Below are positions 33,056 through 45,782 of a stretch of 45,910 nt of DNA, piece by piece. Numbering within the stretch: the stretch's first letter is position 1; the number at the start of each line of letters is the position of its first letter. A program made the position numbers and the translations under genes. Below the pieces are notes generated by a model that was not told the DNA's origin, searched no databases, and saw nothing but the letters and a program-made list of their open reading frames with translations. Where the stretch lies: NCBI GenBank assembly GCA_001642005.1, contig LWCA01000155.1:1-45910 (forward strand). The letters are read 5' to 3'. Origin of the DNA: Intoshia linei. Taxonomy: Eukaryota > Orthonectida > Rhopaluridae.

Positions 33056-36000
33056 ACGTTTATAATTAAATAATAAAAAATTAATTTTGAAAGGAATACT
33101 ACTAATTATGATTTAAACCTAAAAATTAAAATAAAGATTCATTAACAAGATTTATAAATTACAAAATACATCTTGACTATATCTTTACCAAATAAAAAAT
33201 TGATTAAAAATTTATAATTTTAATACAAAATTAATAAATTTTCATAATAATCAAAAAATGAAATTATGTAAAATTTCAATAAAATAAAAATACAAGACAT
33301 ATTAACTGAATTAAATACAATTTATAAATTTCGCATTTGTTTTCATGTAATATATATTTTAAATAAAGTAATATAATCTAACACATTTATATTCCAATTT
33401 AGACCAAATATTGAGTTTGTCAAATTATATAATATTTATAACTTGCGTATTTAACATTAATTTTTTTAGTTTAATTGTTTAAATATAATGCTGTTTATCT
33501 GAACCTAGAGACTATATTTATGAATACCTTAAATTACAATATAAGAATTAATACATTTTTAAAAATTTAGTACAATATTTTAAATTAATAAAAATACAAT
33601 GTTTATAAATACCTCGTAAATTTTCAAATATGTATTCAAAATTACACACAAATGCCTGACATGAAAAAAATTTTAATCAATCAAATTATTAAAATTTACG
33701 TTATAGTGATATTTACATTTGCATGTTAATAATTTTAACAAGTTTCATTTTCACATATTCAAAATTTTCCAAAATTATAAATTATAAATATTGAAATTTT
33801 TATAAATAGAGAGCCTATGTAAAATTATTGTTTTTACCTAATGCTTGTTTAGCATAATTTATAAAATCAATAAATAATAGTAAATATTAAAATTTTAGTC
33901 ATAATCATGGTTATTACTCTATTCTATAATAATAAGACTGGTAACATTATATTCCATAAAAATATTATATAAAGGAATCAATAATAACAAATTATTATAA
34001 TTTTAAATTATTGACATTATGCATCTAAAAATTTTGTAATCTGTGCACTTTTTTCATTTTAATCAGTATTTTGAATGGATTATAAAGTAGTTTTTAAAAT
34101 TCTGTTTTTATTATATTATTTATTTTTATATTTTAGATAGCATACTAATGTATATTTTTAGAATACATTTATTATACATTTTTAAATATTTACATTTATT
34201 TACTTTTTATTTTCCATATTTCAAAATTTATTTAATAAAATGAGATTAAAATAAATTTAGTCAAAGTGGTTATTAAGTCATTAATTGAAAGCGTTTTGAT
34301 TTGTTGATTGTTGATAACAAAAATATTTTTTCATTAAAATAAATCGTAAGTGAAAGGGGTTTCAGTCAATTCATCAAAAAAAAATTAAATTACAAGTAGT
34401 TGTAACACCATCGATAGAGAAATTCTTGTTTATTCATACATTACTTAAGAATTTTCAAGTATAACCATGTATTTATTCATCTATTTTCTTGAAAGATTAA
34501 ATATTCAATTATTTAACTTATGGAACTGACTATTAATTTATTTATTAACTAACATGTCAGTTTTGTTATTTGAACAAATAATAACTAGCTCTGTGGATTT
34601 GGGATGTTTCCAGATATTAGAAAATTAAATATAAGTACAGTATTTTGGTATTTCCAAAAATATATATACAAAAAATAGTAAAGTGATATTGAAATTTTTT
34701 TTAATTTAAAGCAATAATATAATTGTACTAAAATATGATGACATGTTAACAATTTGGTTCATTTTAAATTTAGAATTTTCAAATTTTATCAAAAAATTTA
34801 TAATATTTAATATTGTATATCTAAACGAAAATTTTAGAAAAAAATTATTTTTGGTGGTTTTTTTACATTTTTTTTAATAATAAGAATTTTAGTTAAAGTT
34901 AAACGAAATTTAAAAAAAAAATATTTTTAGGGGGTAATCTTAAAAATTTTTAAATTCTTAAAAAGAAACAATAAATATCTGTTTAATTTGAATAAAATAT
35001 CAGAAAAAAATTATTTGGGTAAAGAGGAGGGGGAGGGTGTTTTAAATTTTTTTAAATATAAAGAAGTTTGGCTAAATTTAAACAAAATTTCACAAAAATC
35101 TTATTTTTTTTTGGGTTGTATATGTGTTTCTTTAATAATTATCATTAGTGCTTATTTTTTGAAAGCGTTGATAAATTTTTAAATATTTTAATCATCAAAA
35201 ATAATAAACATTGATGTTCAATTTAATTAAAGCGACCAGAATAAAAACGTACTAACAATTTATTCATAATTGTATAATTACTTAGTTACAAAATTGTCAT
35301 TATTTGAAATTTCTTAGTATAATTAATATAACAAACATAGAATTATTCCATGTCAAATTGAATGTGTATTCAATTAACATAATAAACATATTTATATTTA
35401 TAAAATCTTGAAAAAAAATAAAAATTTTGTAAATATTTTAAAATTTAAGAAAAAAAAATTCGTTAGGGATAATCTTAAAAATTTCTAAATTTTTAAAAAG
35501 AATAAGCATTTTTTCTGAATTTAAATGAAATTTCACAAAAAAATAATTTGTTGCATTTATTTTTAAATTTTTTTAAATATTACTAAATTTAATCAAAACA
35601 TCAAAATAAAGGGCCAAGTCTACTTTTTTCAACATTTGCAGAATGTAAATCCCATCGATTCCATAAAAACCATAATTTGTAAATGTCAATACATAAAATA
35701 TATTATATATTTCATGTAACATTTTACATACTAAAAAACAAAAATAATATTTTTTTGGGTCACTCATAATCTAAACATTCCAGGTTTCTCATGGTTAACA
35801 AGTCAATTCATTAATTTTTCAAAACAATAACATTTGCGATGAATTTTAAATGACTATTGGATAATTTTAAATCCAAGCAAAATTAGTAAAAAACAAATAT
35901 TAAAGTTTATATTAATAAAGTTGATAAATACAAAATGGAAATACATGTAATGTCAATATAAAAAAAATATCCATATATTATCTTTAAATAAATATGAAAA

Positions 36001-36651
36001 AATATAAAGTGTAACTGTAACTATTCACAATATATGTATTCAAATTAAATTTAGTTTTAAATCCATAAAATAAACAAAAATACTAAACAAAAATCGACCT
36101 TTAAAGGTGGAAATTTCTACAAACAATACATTTTACAATAAATACTAAAAACACAATAATAGATAAAACTTAATTTGCAATATATACATAAATTATCAAC
36201 AATAAACCTTGATTTGTAAAACTCAAAATATTGAAATCCTTGAAATTAAAAAAAATATATAATGTAGAATTTGCAAACACATGTAAAAATAAATTTATTA
36301 AAACTTATATATTTATGTACCTTATTTAATTATTACATTTATGTAAATAATAAGATATATAAAATAATTTAATGTGTAGTTGTTTTTAAGGAAATGAATT
36401 TGTTGAGCTGAATTCATAATCTCATGTTTCCATCAAACTATAAATAGTGTGTTATATATTATATATGTGTTATATATTGTATATGTTGGTAGATGTAATA
36501 TTAATAATAATGATGATTGAATAAACCCCAGAAATGTATATTTACATTTGATAGTTTTTGTGAAACTGGGAAATTGCATGTTTATGGTGGGTAATGCAAA
36601 AATCGGGTAATTTGGTCATAATATTACATTTCAGATCGATTATATCTAAAC
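33056..36651. other. Gene-poor AT-rich region upstream of SALL
   Basis: 3.6 kb without a supported gene. It would include the SALL promoter. Local low-complexity repeats occur at 34890-35120 and 35420-35580, sharing GGTAATCTTAAAAATTT-like and AAATTTCACAAAAA phrases. A TA/TG-rich run lies near 36450-36500. Confidence 0.5.
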
Positions 36652-37234
36652 TAGTGTTTCCCAACCTTTTTTATGCTAGGCCCCACTGAAAAAAATTCGA
36701 GCGAATTATAATAAAATAATGATAAAAACAATAATAATGTATTTATTTTTTAGAATTAATGAGACGATTGAGCCTGACGACTCTGACGATTCTGACAGAG
36801 TTTATTAATATTAAAATACTAATATTGTAAGCTTTAATCGTATAGCTCCCCTTTTTGAAATTTGTAAATTTATTTTTTTTTCAGTAAGTCTAAAACTGCA
36901 TTAAACCCACATTCTGCTAAATAAGAAGATGGAAATGTCAACAAAGCAATCCTAGCAAAAGTAGTTTAAGTCGGATAATTTTGCATATACTGATCAATTT
37001 AGTTAAATTTAAATCCTTTATCCCACGATCATTAAAGATATATTTGCTTTTTGTTATTATAATAATTTAATAATACAATTAATTGGTTGAAGTATAATAT
37101 AACCACTTATAAACCTGAGAATATGGTATAAAATTAACAATAAATCATATCTAAAGTTTCATAATACTATAAATTTATAATATTTACTAGGCCCCACCAA
37201 AAATTTCGTCATGACACACTGTTGGGAAACACTG
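36652..37234 (-). mobile_element. hAT element with 8-bp target duplication and transposase remnant
   Basis: Ends TAGTGTTTCCCAACC and TGTTGGGAAACACTG are inverted repeats, flanked by an exact duplication ATCTAAAC (36644-36651 and 37235-37242). Subterminal GCTAGGCCCCAC also recurs near the right end as TAGGCCCCAC. On the minus strand about 36830-36965 reads FPSSYLAECGFNAVLDLL, the hAT dimerisation helix of ZBED/SCAND3-like transposases, followed by a stop. 583 bp, internally deleted. Confidence 0.9.
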
Positions 37235-37524
37235 ATCTAAACAAAACTCAATTATTATTAATTTTGACGTATAGTGATCGGTTTATTTTTTCATATAGAA
37301 ATACGTGGCCATATTTCTATTAAATTTTATAGTTAATTTCGAATGTTATTTTGATTTATGAATTTACAACTAATTTAGAATAATAAATGTCGTATTTCAA
37401 AACGGAGACACAATTTAAACTGAACTTTAAACCAGAGAATATTTTTCAGTTTATGGTAAATTTTTCTATAAAAGTTATTTAAAGTTATTTCCTACAAACT
37501 AAGTTAAAACTTTTTTTGTTGCTA

Positions 37525-38135
37525 CGCAATTTTTGATTTTCAAAACATTTTGTTTAAGATTTAAATTAAAACCACAACAACGAATTACTAAAAGTAATAC
37601 AACTGTTATTATCATTTTTATATTTATTACAATGCTTTGCAATATTGGTAAAATTCAACTCAAATCTATTTCTAAAGTGCTGATTCCGTTAATTATTAAT
37701 ATATAATTGGTACTGAATATATATTATCATATTGAAAATGACAAAGTAAGTTTTTGCAATTTTATTTTTTCTGAAATTTTTGCTATTTATGACAATTTTT
37801 AGGATTGGACTGTTTTTACTTTATTTTTAATATTATACACAAATTCTGTCAAATAAATTAAAAAAATGGGAAAAAATTTTATTTTAAAATTCTTTACACA
37901 AATGTTAACAAAATAAATTTAACGTGGAATAATTCACTTTAAATTAAAAAGTAATGTGATATGACGGGTCCACGTGTAACAAGTTTAAAACCACTCCTTT
38001 AAAGGGTTGATAATAGTGAATAGTATAATTTTTAAGTTAAATTTTCAACGTGAATTTATTTTTCTGATAGAATAGAAATGTTAACCTCGGCACAACTAGG
38101 TTGCTGTTTATACGAAGTACATAACAGTGAAGTTA
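37525..38135 (-). repeat. Dispersed repeat R2, copy c (inverted)
   Basis: Reverse complement of the R2b layout. The far end carries ATTCACGTTGAAAATTTAAC and a TGTGCCGAGG phrase, matching the first 140 bp of copy b; the near end matches the ACCAATT, AACAAAGTTG-like and TTTTGAAAATCA segments. About 610 bp. Confidence 0.7.
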
Positions 38136-40552
38136 GTTATATATAACTAATCTTATATTAGTATTTAGTAAGTTATTTAGTAATAATTTAGTAAAAACTG
38201 CGAAAAATGTGTATCTGTGTGTAGAATTTATTTTTATTTGTGTACAACATTACATTTATAAAAACACGTATCAAATTGAAACAAAGTTAATTAAATATGA
38301 AAAATTTAATTAATTAGTATATTATATAACATTCGAGTACATTAGTTATGGGTTTTCACCGATTAGCTTCCTGTGTCACTGACAGTGAGCCAAATTGATT
38401 TTTCAAAGCAAAAAAAAATCACTTAAAAAATTTTTTATATTTTTTTTTGTTAAAGTTGTGTGATAACTGAATTTAATGAATACTATATGATGAATTTATG
38501 TATTGGCTACAATTTGATGTAATTATGAGTTAGTTACAAGTTGTGACTCAGCTAATATTAAATTTACATTAAAATTTCAAAAAATCCAAAACAAAAAAAT
38601 AAATAAATTAATGCGACATAAAATGTAGCATTTCTATATCCATGATTTAAATATGACAATATCATATTAATGTTATTAATATTTACAAGCTCCATTAATT
38701 TCATGAGAAATATTACATATAATTTCCATGTACTTAAACTTTTTATATTTTTAATATAAAAACGAAACATGATCATTTTGGTTTAATTTTAGTTATAAAC
38801 ATAATGGTACATGTATTTATAATAAGATAAATTATTTCATGTACAAAATGTCACATCTAAAAATACGTAAGAGACCATGTAAAAATGAAATTAAAAAATT
38901 GAAAAGTACACATTGTATTAAACTACCAACAAAAATATGATTAGTATAGCACAAACAATGTTAAATATATATTTAAATATTTTTAGTAATTTTAAAATTA
39001 AAATGGACCAAAAATTACCAATTATTTTATATTTCTTCAATATTTGATAAGAATCATTTTATAAACATCTAAATAAGTTCAATGTATAATTTTAATAAAT
39101 AATGAAAATATAATTTTTACTAAAAATGTAAATAACAGATGTAATAATTTAATAAAAGTGACATCTGCAAATAAATTTATTATATATAAAATTACTTGGT
39201 CTAAAAATGTAATTTTTTTCAACTTTGCTTATAAAATTAATATTACAATGATTTATACATAAATGATTATTGGTTTTTTAAAATTACCTTGTCTATTCAA
39301 AACTTTAAAAATTTTTTTTTAATATAATTAATGATTAATGATTGAATCACTAAATTTAAAACTTTTGCTTTAAATACTGACAGATGTTTACTTTTCTAAC
39401 CTTTAATATTAAATTTAGATTAATTAAATAATTACAGATTAAATATAAAGTTGGGTCATGTTTATATAGTCAAATATAAATATTTTCCGATTGAATAAAA
39501 TTTGATTAATTAATTAGTAATAAATGAGCAAATTATTAGATCTATCAATGATCTTTATTGTTTAATTTTAACTACTTGACTTATCAATACATCATCAGTA
39601 TTTTGATTATTAAGTTGTAATATATCAACAAGTAGTACAATGGTAGCATATATTAAAAATGGGTAATATTTAAAAATATCTTTCCAATTAATAAGACTAA
39701 TATTTTATAAAATTTTTTAATTTTTTTAATATTACTACATTGTAATTGTAGTTGGTAAGTTATTCAAAATAACTGTTAATATAAAATTGGATTGCAGTAA
39801 AAAAGGTTGTAAAAACAAAAAAAAAGTGTATATTAATAAGGATTATGATTAATCTAAAGAAATATATAATGTGGCATCTCAAATTGCTTAATATTTTTTA
39901 TAATATATTTAGAAATTCAATTTACTTTACAAATTTTTCATTTGTAAAAAAATAAATTCTTTCGACATTTTTATCAATTATAAGAATCAAGAACAACGGA
40001 AAAGATATAATATTCTCGAAAAAATGATAATATAAATATAACCATGGAAACGTATATTAAGGCTATTTTATTGAAATTGATGTGTAGTTGGAAATATTTG
40101 TTTAAGTTAGTAGTTAGAAGTATAAAGTTAAAGTTAAAGAAATGTCTTGTTCTGTGTATATGAAACGTTAAAAAATATCTCGGTAATAACTGTCAATTAA
40201 ATCGGGCAAGAATAGATAATAACTATCGTGATACGTAATATAAAATAAATTATTCAACGTTAGTCTATTTACATTTAAGAAAGTTGAAATTTAACTGTCC
40301 AAGATTAAAATTTCAAAATTTATTATCAACCGACCTTAAAGTACACTGGTCTCAAAATTAAATTACAACAATCTAAACTGGATCAAAACGTTCAATTTTG
40401 AATGAGCAAAGTACCCGTGAATGCACCATCGAGTATTTTTTAATTAGTCAATATTATATTTAAAATTGTACTTTAGACTTTTTACTGTAGTCTTAAATTT
40501 AAATTAGTAATTTACGTTTATTCAAGGTATTGACGAATTATATATTATATGT
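38136..40552. other. AT-rich gene desert
   Basis: No frame, RNA gene or repeat that I can support. A small perfect palindrome, TCACTGACAGTGA, lies near 38377. Confidence 0.5.
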
Positions 40553-41690
40553 TTATGCATCCTCCATCTTTGTAAAAAAGCGATTATCATCAGATAGCCA
40601 TGCGAGGTCACCTCTGTTAGGAACATACATATCCACTCTTAAAACGTCTTCCGCGTGACCAAATATTATGTCCACTAATTTATAATATACTTTGCCGTTA
40701 AGAACTTCAATATCCTGATTTACTGTATCTACATTACCAATATTTTGCATAAACTTCAACTCGTTAGATCGTTTAGGTGGTAAGATCAATATTTTAAACT
40801 AATAGGCGCTATTAATGAAGCATCACCTATACTTTCTGCCACCAGGTCTGGCATGGTTATATTTCCAAGTATTTTAATATTTGTTTTTGATGAAAAAAGT
40901 TCAGCTATAGATATGATCACGAAGTTATACACTTTTTCTTGGATTTACAGCTCCTCCCCTTATTTCATTATAATTAACATAGTCTAATGTGAATCCAAAC
41001 ATGTCGCGATATCTTGACCAAATAGACGATTTTTTGTTCCAACCCGCTTCTACACGATGCCATAATGGAATGTTTTATCTATTGATGTATTTCCGATTTA
41101 TCTGCTTGTGAATACGCCACTTTTCAACGTCTTTAAAGATGTCATAACATAAACTATTGTATGTTAGAGGTTTTATCGTATCAATGAGTGTATTATTTTG
41201 CATCGTAAAGAAACCAGCTTGGTATAGGACTGTGGTAAACCAAGATTGATTTTCATTTTTGATGAGATAACCAGTTTCGTACCTAATGGTGTTAAGTCGT
41301 AAGTACATGGTAAAGCGTTAGCCTCTTTGAAATACACAGTCAATTGTAACATGTTTAAAAATTCTTGTGGATTTAATTTAAGGTTGATGTTGTTATATAT
41401 GTTTGACCAACGTGTATATTTTTGATATAAAAAAGATTCATTTAATACCACGTCTTGAAGTGGTACTGTGAAATTAATTATATGAATTGCATCGTCGTCA
41501 GTGGCATTTTGCATTCCTTCGTCTACCCCAGCATTTCTTACCCATGTGTCTAGTTGTGGTGCTGGCTTGCGAATGATGATAATCTCCCTTTTTCTGTTGT
41601 TGAGCAACCTTGTGTCCGTAAATACACCGTCTACTGCATTATCGTTTAGATAGTTTCTCGTTAATTTGAATGATATATTTAAATTTTATT
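40553..41690 (-). pseudogene. Decayed gene of unknown, possibly viral or transposon, origin
   Basis: Successive minus-strand segments in different frames look like one protein of roughly 360 residues: about 41690-41300 (PAPQLDTWVRNAG; WSNIYNNINLKLNPQEF), about 41300-40945 (LYQAGFFTMQNNTLIDT; WSRYRDMFGFTLDYVNYNE), about 40940-40800 (ILGNITMPDLVAESIG) and 40793-40553 (HAEDVLRVDMYVPNRGDLAW). At least three frame changes and one in-frame stop are needed, so it is not intact. The breaks lack good splice sites, arguing against introns. Base composition is visibly less AT-rich than the flanks. I do not recognise the family; a structural protein of an integrated DNA virus or Maverick-like element is a guess. 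No polymerase, integrase or terminal repeat lies nearby. Confidence 0.6.
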
Positions 41691-41885
41691 TATCCCAAAC
41701 GTATGTTTGGGTGAGTCTTTATAGATTTCAAAAATATTTATGAAAGGTGTAAATGTTTATATCGCTCAAATGAGAGAAATAAATAAGATAATATGGGTCG
41801 AAAAAATAGCTTTATTTATGTAGAATTTCAATTTTATTTACAAAACAATTTAAAATTAAGTTAACATTATTCATGGTGCATATTA

Positions 41886-42430
41886 GTGTTGGAAATCGAT
41901 AATTTATCGATAAAAGCGTTTCGATAAATTTTTGAATATTTTTAATATATATTTTTTTATTTTATTTTATTATCGCCAAAATGGCAAATAAAAGATCTAA
42001 AGTATGGAATTATTTTACATTAGTAAATAGTAATGAAGCTAAATGCACAAAATGCTATAAAATTGTAAAATGTTCAGGAAGTATCAGTGATTATGTTATC
42101 ACGTTAAAAATATTCACAATATTAATTTGAACGAAGATACAAACCAAACAAAATTGTGAAGGATAGATTTTCTTATTATTAAAAAATCGATGGAAGAAGA
42201 GGTATCCAAAATGTCAGCCATGGATAATTTCTCATTTAATAGAATAACACTAAGCGTTTTTATTCAAATGAGTTTTAAAAAACGAAACAGTGAATATGAC
42301 AATACTCCTCCCACTTGCCATAACTCTGTAAAAATAATGATTCTATCGTTTTACCATAAAAAAAAAGGAAGAACTTAAAATAATGTTGCAATATCACCCG
42401 ATGTTGTTAATGCTTTGGTGTTTTTGAAAT
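41886..42430 (+). pseudogene. hAT transposase N-terminal remnant with BED finger
   Basis: An ATG at 41981 opens MANKRSKVWNYFTLVNSNEA followed by KCTKCYK, the W..F and CxxC half of a BED zinc finger. A frameshift precedes the His pair (KNIHNINLNED). A further segment, 42190-42378, reads SKMSAMDNFSFNRITLS, matching the region after the finger in ZBED-like transposases. TAGTGTTGGAAATCGATAAT at 41884 may be the left terminal repeat. Confidence 0.65.
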
Positions 42431-42559
42431 TCTTCTTTATAAACAAAAATAAATAATATAACAGTTGTAATTAATTTTTCAATTAAATTAGTTTATTATT
42501 TTTTATTGAGTAGCAGAGGCGCCACTGGTATCTGGTATATGCAATTACATGTAATTGTC

Positions 42560-42745
42560 TCGTAAGGGTTAATTTTGTTTTGTTAACATTTGTGTAAATA
42601 ATTGTTATTTCATTTTTTAAATTTATTAGACAGAAGTGTTGATAATCTTAAAAATAAAATAAAAACAGTACAACCCTAAAAATTGTCATAAATAATATAA
42701 ATTCCAGAAAAAATATTGTAAAAATTTATTTTGTCATTTTCAATA
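42560..42745 (+). repeat. R2 copy d, 5' half of a split copy
   Basis: TTAACATTTGTGTAAATAAT through ATTTTGTCATTTTCAAT aligns with the first half of copy a. It stops abruptly where copy a continues into the segment found at 44105-44311. Confidence 0.65.
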
Positions 42746-43689
42746 AATAAAAAATAACAGCGCGCTATCAAAAGATCGTTAAATCACATGATCGTAGTTT
42801 TTTGATCGTAAAAAAATAAACTTCATAACTAAACTAAATATAGTGAATTGAATTGGATAAATTTTTTTTGTAATATGGTATGTTGTAATAGTGAAGTTGG
42901 AACTGTTACTGTAACTTCACTTTAATATTAATAAACTTAGTTAAGCAAGTGTATTTTATCGATAAATTATAATATCAGATTCGGACATTAAATCTACAAG
43001 ATTCCTTCAGATTTTATAACCTTTCTTTTATTTATAATATTACATGGTATCTTAATATTTCAGTTTGAACTTGGGTCTGTAATCTAAATTAAATGAATTA
43101 TTTAATTTAAACTTAACACAAAATAAATGCGATCATTTGAATTTACGATATTGTGAACGGACACGAAAAATAACAACACTTGCTATTTAATGGAATTTGT
43201 ATTATTATGTCAAATAGATAAAACGAAATGATATTAATAGACATATGGTGATCTGTTAACTACGAAAATGTTGATTTACTTAGTGAAAGTTTGACTGTCA
43301 AACTAATAAAACATGGTCATAAAAAAACAAACTAATTTGAATAACTTACAATTTTTTTCATAAAACTCAATACTTTTAGTTTATTTGGAATAATTTTTAT
43401 TCGTTATCATGGATTAGTAGTTTTAGCTTTACATTTAACACCAAATAAACTAAAATTGATAGTACCTATTTTTTCTGGTCACTATCTATTGCATAAAGCT
43501 CGATCATTTACGTAATACAATACGTCTAAAAAAATATAGAAATATTTAATTTAAATAATTATTACAATTTTAATGAAACAGTTTAGTTTTTTTATCTTTT
43601 CTTTATATTTTCTTGGTAGTTCATTTGCGTCTTCTTTTTTTCTTTTACGTGTTCTTCTTTATCTGTGATAAAAGCATAAAGTTATTTCT
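42746..43689. other. Insert between R2 halves, no gene recognised
   Basis: AT-rich DNA between the two R2 halves. It begins with AACAGCGCGCTATC. No terminal repeat or frame was identified. Confidence 0.4.
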
Positions 43690-44100
43690 GCTATTTTTAA
43701 TGATCTTCAATCAATTCATTCGGAGCAATACAGCGTTGTCAAAATCAACATCAAAATTTTGATGATCATATTTATAGATTTCCGAAAAAACTACGAAAGC
43801 TTGATTTAGTCTTTCAACAGATGATCTTATAGAACATTGTTCATTGTGATCTCTAATTTGCACCTGTGTTATGCATTGAGTTGGTTTTTTAACAGCTAAT
43901 TTTCGAATTTCTGGTGTATCCTCTGCGTCTCCTATATATCATGAATCCATCAGTATAGCCCACCGATTATCATTGTCGGTCATGAGCTCTTTCTAATACC
44001 ATTTTTTTTTGTATAATCAATATAATATTTATAATTAGATTTGAAAGCTGTATAATCGTGAGCACTTCCAACTGTTTTTCTTTTTGTACTGTCCAACTTT
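43690..44100 (-). pseudogene. PIF/Harbinger-like (DDE_Tnp_4) transposase remnant
   Basis: On the minus strand the order is VGSAHDYTAFKSNYKYYIDY (the GSxHD motif), LMDS-stop-YIGDAEDTPE (the DSGYxG motif broken by a stop), KLAVKKPTQCIT, and HNEQCSIRSSVERLNQAFVV (the VER helix with the catalytic Glu), ending DFDNAVLLRMN. This motif order is that of DDE_Tnp_4 transposases. A frameshift lies between the first two blocks. Confidence 0.65.
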
Positions 44101-44104
44101 TTTA

Positions 44105-44311
44105 TCCAATGTGATAACAATACCAATTATTTATCAATAATTAACAGAATCAGCTATTTATAAACATTTGAAGTGAATTTTACCAATATTGAAAAAGATT
44201 GTAAAAATGATTATAACAAAGTTGTGTTGTTTTTAGTAATTCGTTGTTGTATTTTTAATTTAAATTTTAAACAAAAAGTTTTGAAAATGACAATTTGAGA
44301 TTGAAAAATTG
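44105..44311 (+). repeat. R2 copy e, 3' half of a split copy
   Basis: Continues from AATGTGATAAC through ACCAATT, CACTTTATAAACAT-like and AACAAAGTTGTGTTGTTTTTAG segments to TTTTGAAAATGACAATTTGA. It complements copy d, so both are halves of one R2 separated by about 1.36 kb. Confidence 0.65.
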
Positions 44312-44489
44312 GAATCATATATGAGTCTCGCACAGAATCCAATTCAGGGAGGGCACAGTAGTGCGTATTTGTTGATCGCGATAAGAGTTTGAAAATATTC
44401 TATTAAATATTAATTTAATAGGCGTTTTTTCCAGAACTATATATTAACAAATCTTAATTTGCTCTTATTCATGTAATTATTTTAATTAG

Positions 44490-45557
44490 ATTGCCCTGGT
44501 ACAAATTCTACTAAGGCTGGAAAAACTGATATGTGTAAAAGTTGTCCAAATCAATCAACATGTGCCTTAGGTGCAATGAGCGATTCAAAACAAGGTTTAT
44601 AATTGTTACATTTAACCCTTTCCATTTTAAATGACCTGTTTTTAAATTTATTTTAGACATTGAGGATATATCGAAGGCGTTAAAAGGTGTAAAAAATGTT
44701 TGTATTATTTTGTCCGGTAAAGGTGGCGTAGGAAAAAGTAGCATTACTTCAAATTTGGCTTTTGAATTGTCTCAAGATAAAAATTTGGATGTAATCTATT
44801 TATTTATAAATTCTGTTTCATTTGTTAATAATTTTACCCTATTCGGTTTTACTCTATAATATTAATTAATAGATTGGTGTACTCGATCTCGACATTTGCG
44901 GGTCATCTTTACCTCGATATATGGGAGTACAAAATTGTGAGGTATCACTATGATATAATAATGTAGAATTTAGGAATAGGTAAGAAGAACAGTGGAAGGT
45001 TGGACTCCAGTGGTATTTTTTTAAAAAAAACGTAAATATATAATTCTAGTGCGTATCTGATAATATTTCTCTCATGTCCGTAGGTTTTCTTTTATCTTCT
45101 CCTGATCAAGCTCTAATTTGGAATGGAAACAGAAAAAATGGTAAAGGTGTAATAGCATGTAAATTAAATATTATTTTAGGAATGATTTTGTCGTTTTTGA
45201 AACAAGTCCAATGGGGAAGCTTGGATTATTTGTTAATTGATACTCCTCCCGGTACGTCAGACGAACACTTGTCGATAACCAATTATTTGAGTAAAATTAA
45301 TATCAATTTTGGGGCCATTGTTGTCACAACTCCTCAAGTATTTTTTTTATGGCATGTGTAATTTTCAATTAATACGTTCATATTTAAAGGAATTATCTAT
45401 TCAAGATGTTAGGAGACAGATAACATTTTGCGACAGAGTTAATCTAAAACTAATTGGAATTGTTGAAAATATGTCTCAATTTAATTGTCCCCAATGCAAG
45501 GTAAACATTTTATTTTTTCAGGTGTTGGAGGAACCTATTTTGTTACAGCCTGTCTGA
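44490..45557 (+). CDS. NUBP1: NUBP1/Nbp35 cytosolic Fe-S scaffold ATPase (5' end missing)
   Basis: Exons 44490-44594, 44657-44790, 44873-44941, 44980-45012, 45050-45140, 45180-45337 and 45390-45500 join in phase; introns are 62, 82, 38, 37, 39 and 52 bp. The N-terminal [4Fe-4S] motif is complete (C-X13-C-X2-C-X5-C, from [11 protein letters not shown] to CPNQSTC), which distinguishes NUBP1 from NUBP2. The deviant Walker A is GKGGVGKSS, followed by [34 protein letters not shown] and [12 protein letters not shown], whose CPxC binds the bridging cluster. The protein acts with NUBP2 in cytosolic iron-sulfur assembly. The first coding exon is not certain; an ATG at 44321 is a candidate. After 45500 a 21-bp intron could lead to a short exon, 45522-45557, ending [11 protein letters not shown], which would omit the usual C-terminus; alternatively, further exons lie beyond the window. 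Confidence 0.92.
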
Positions 45558-45782
45558 ACTAACATTTAGTTCAAAAAAATTACTTATTCAAAATTTCAAC
45601 ATTTTCTGATTTGGCAAATTTTCAGAAGTATTTTAAAAAAAATTCTTAGTAGCGTTTTTGAGTTAAGGTCAAAAATTTAAATAGATGGCGATTTAAATGT
45701 CTTAAAACTTTTGAAAGACTTCAAACATAATGTAAAAGTTATTTGAAACGGCATATATATGTATAATATAATATATAATAAT

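Noticed and set aside
34988-35182. 64-codon frame with a hydrophobic C-terminus
   Set aside because: Lies in low-complexity, locally repeated AT-rich DNA with no codon bias or motif; likely chance.
35573-35767. 64-codon minus-strand frame
   Set aside because: No motif and in AT-rich repeat-like DNA; not supported as a gene.
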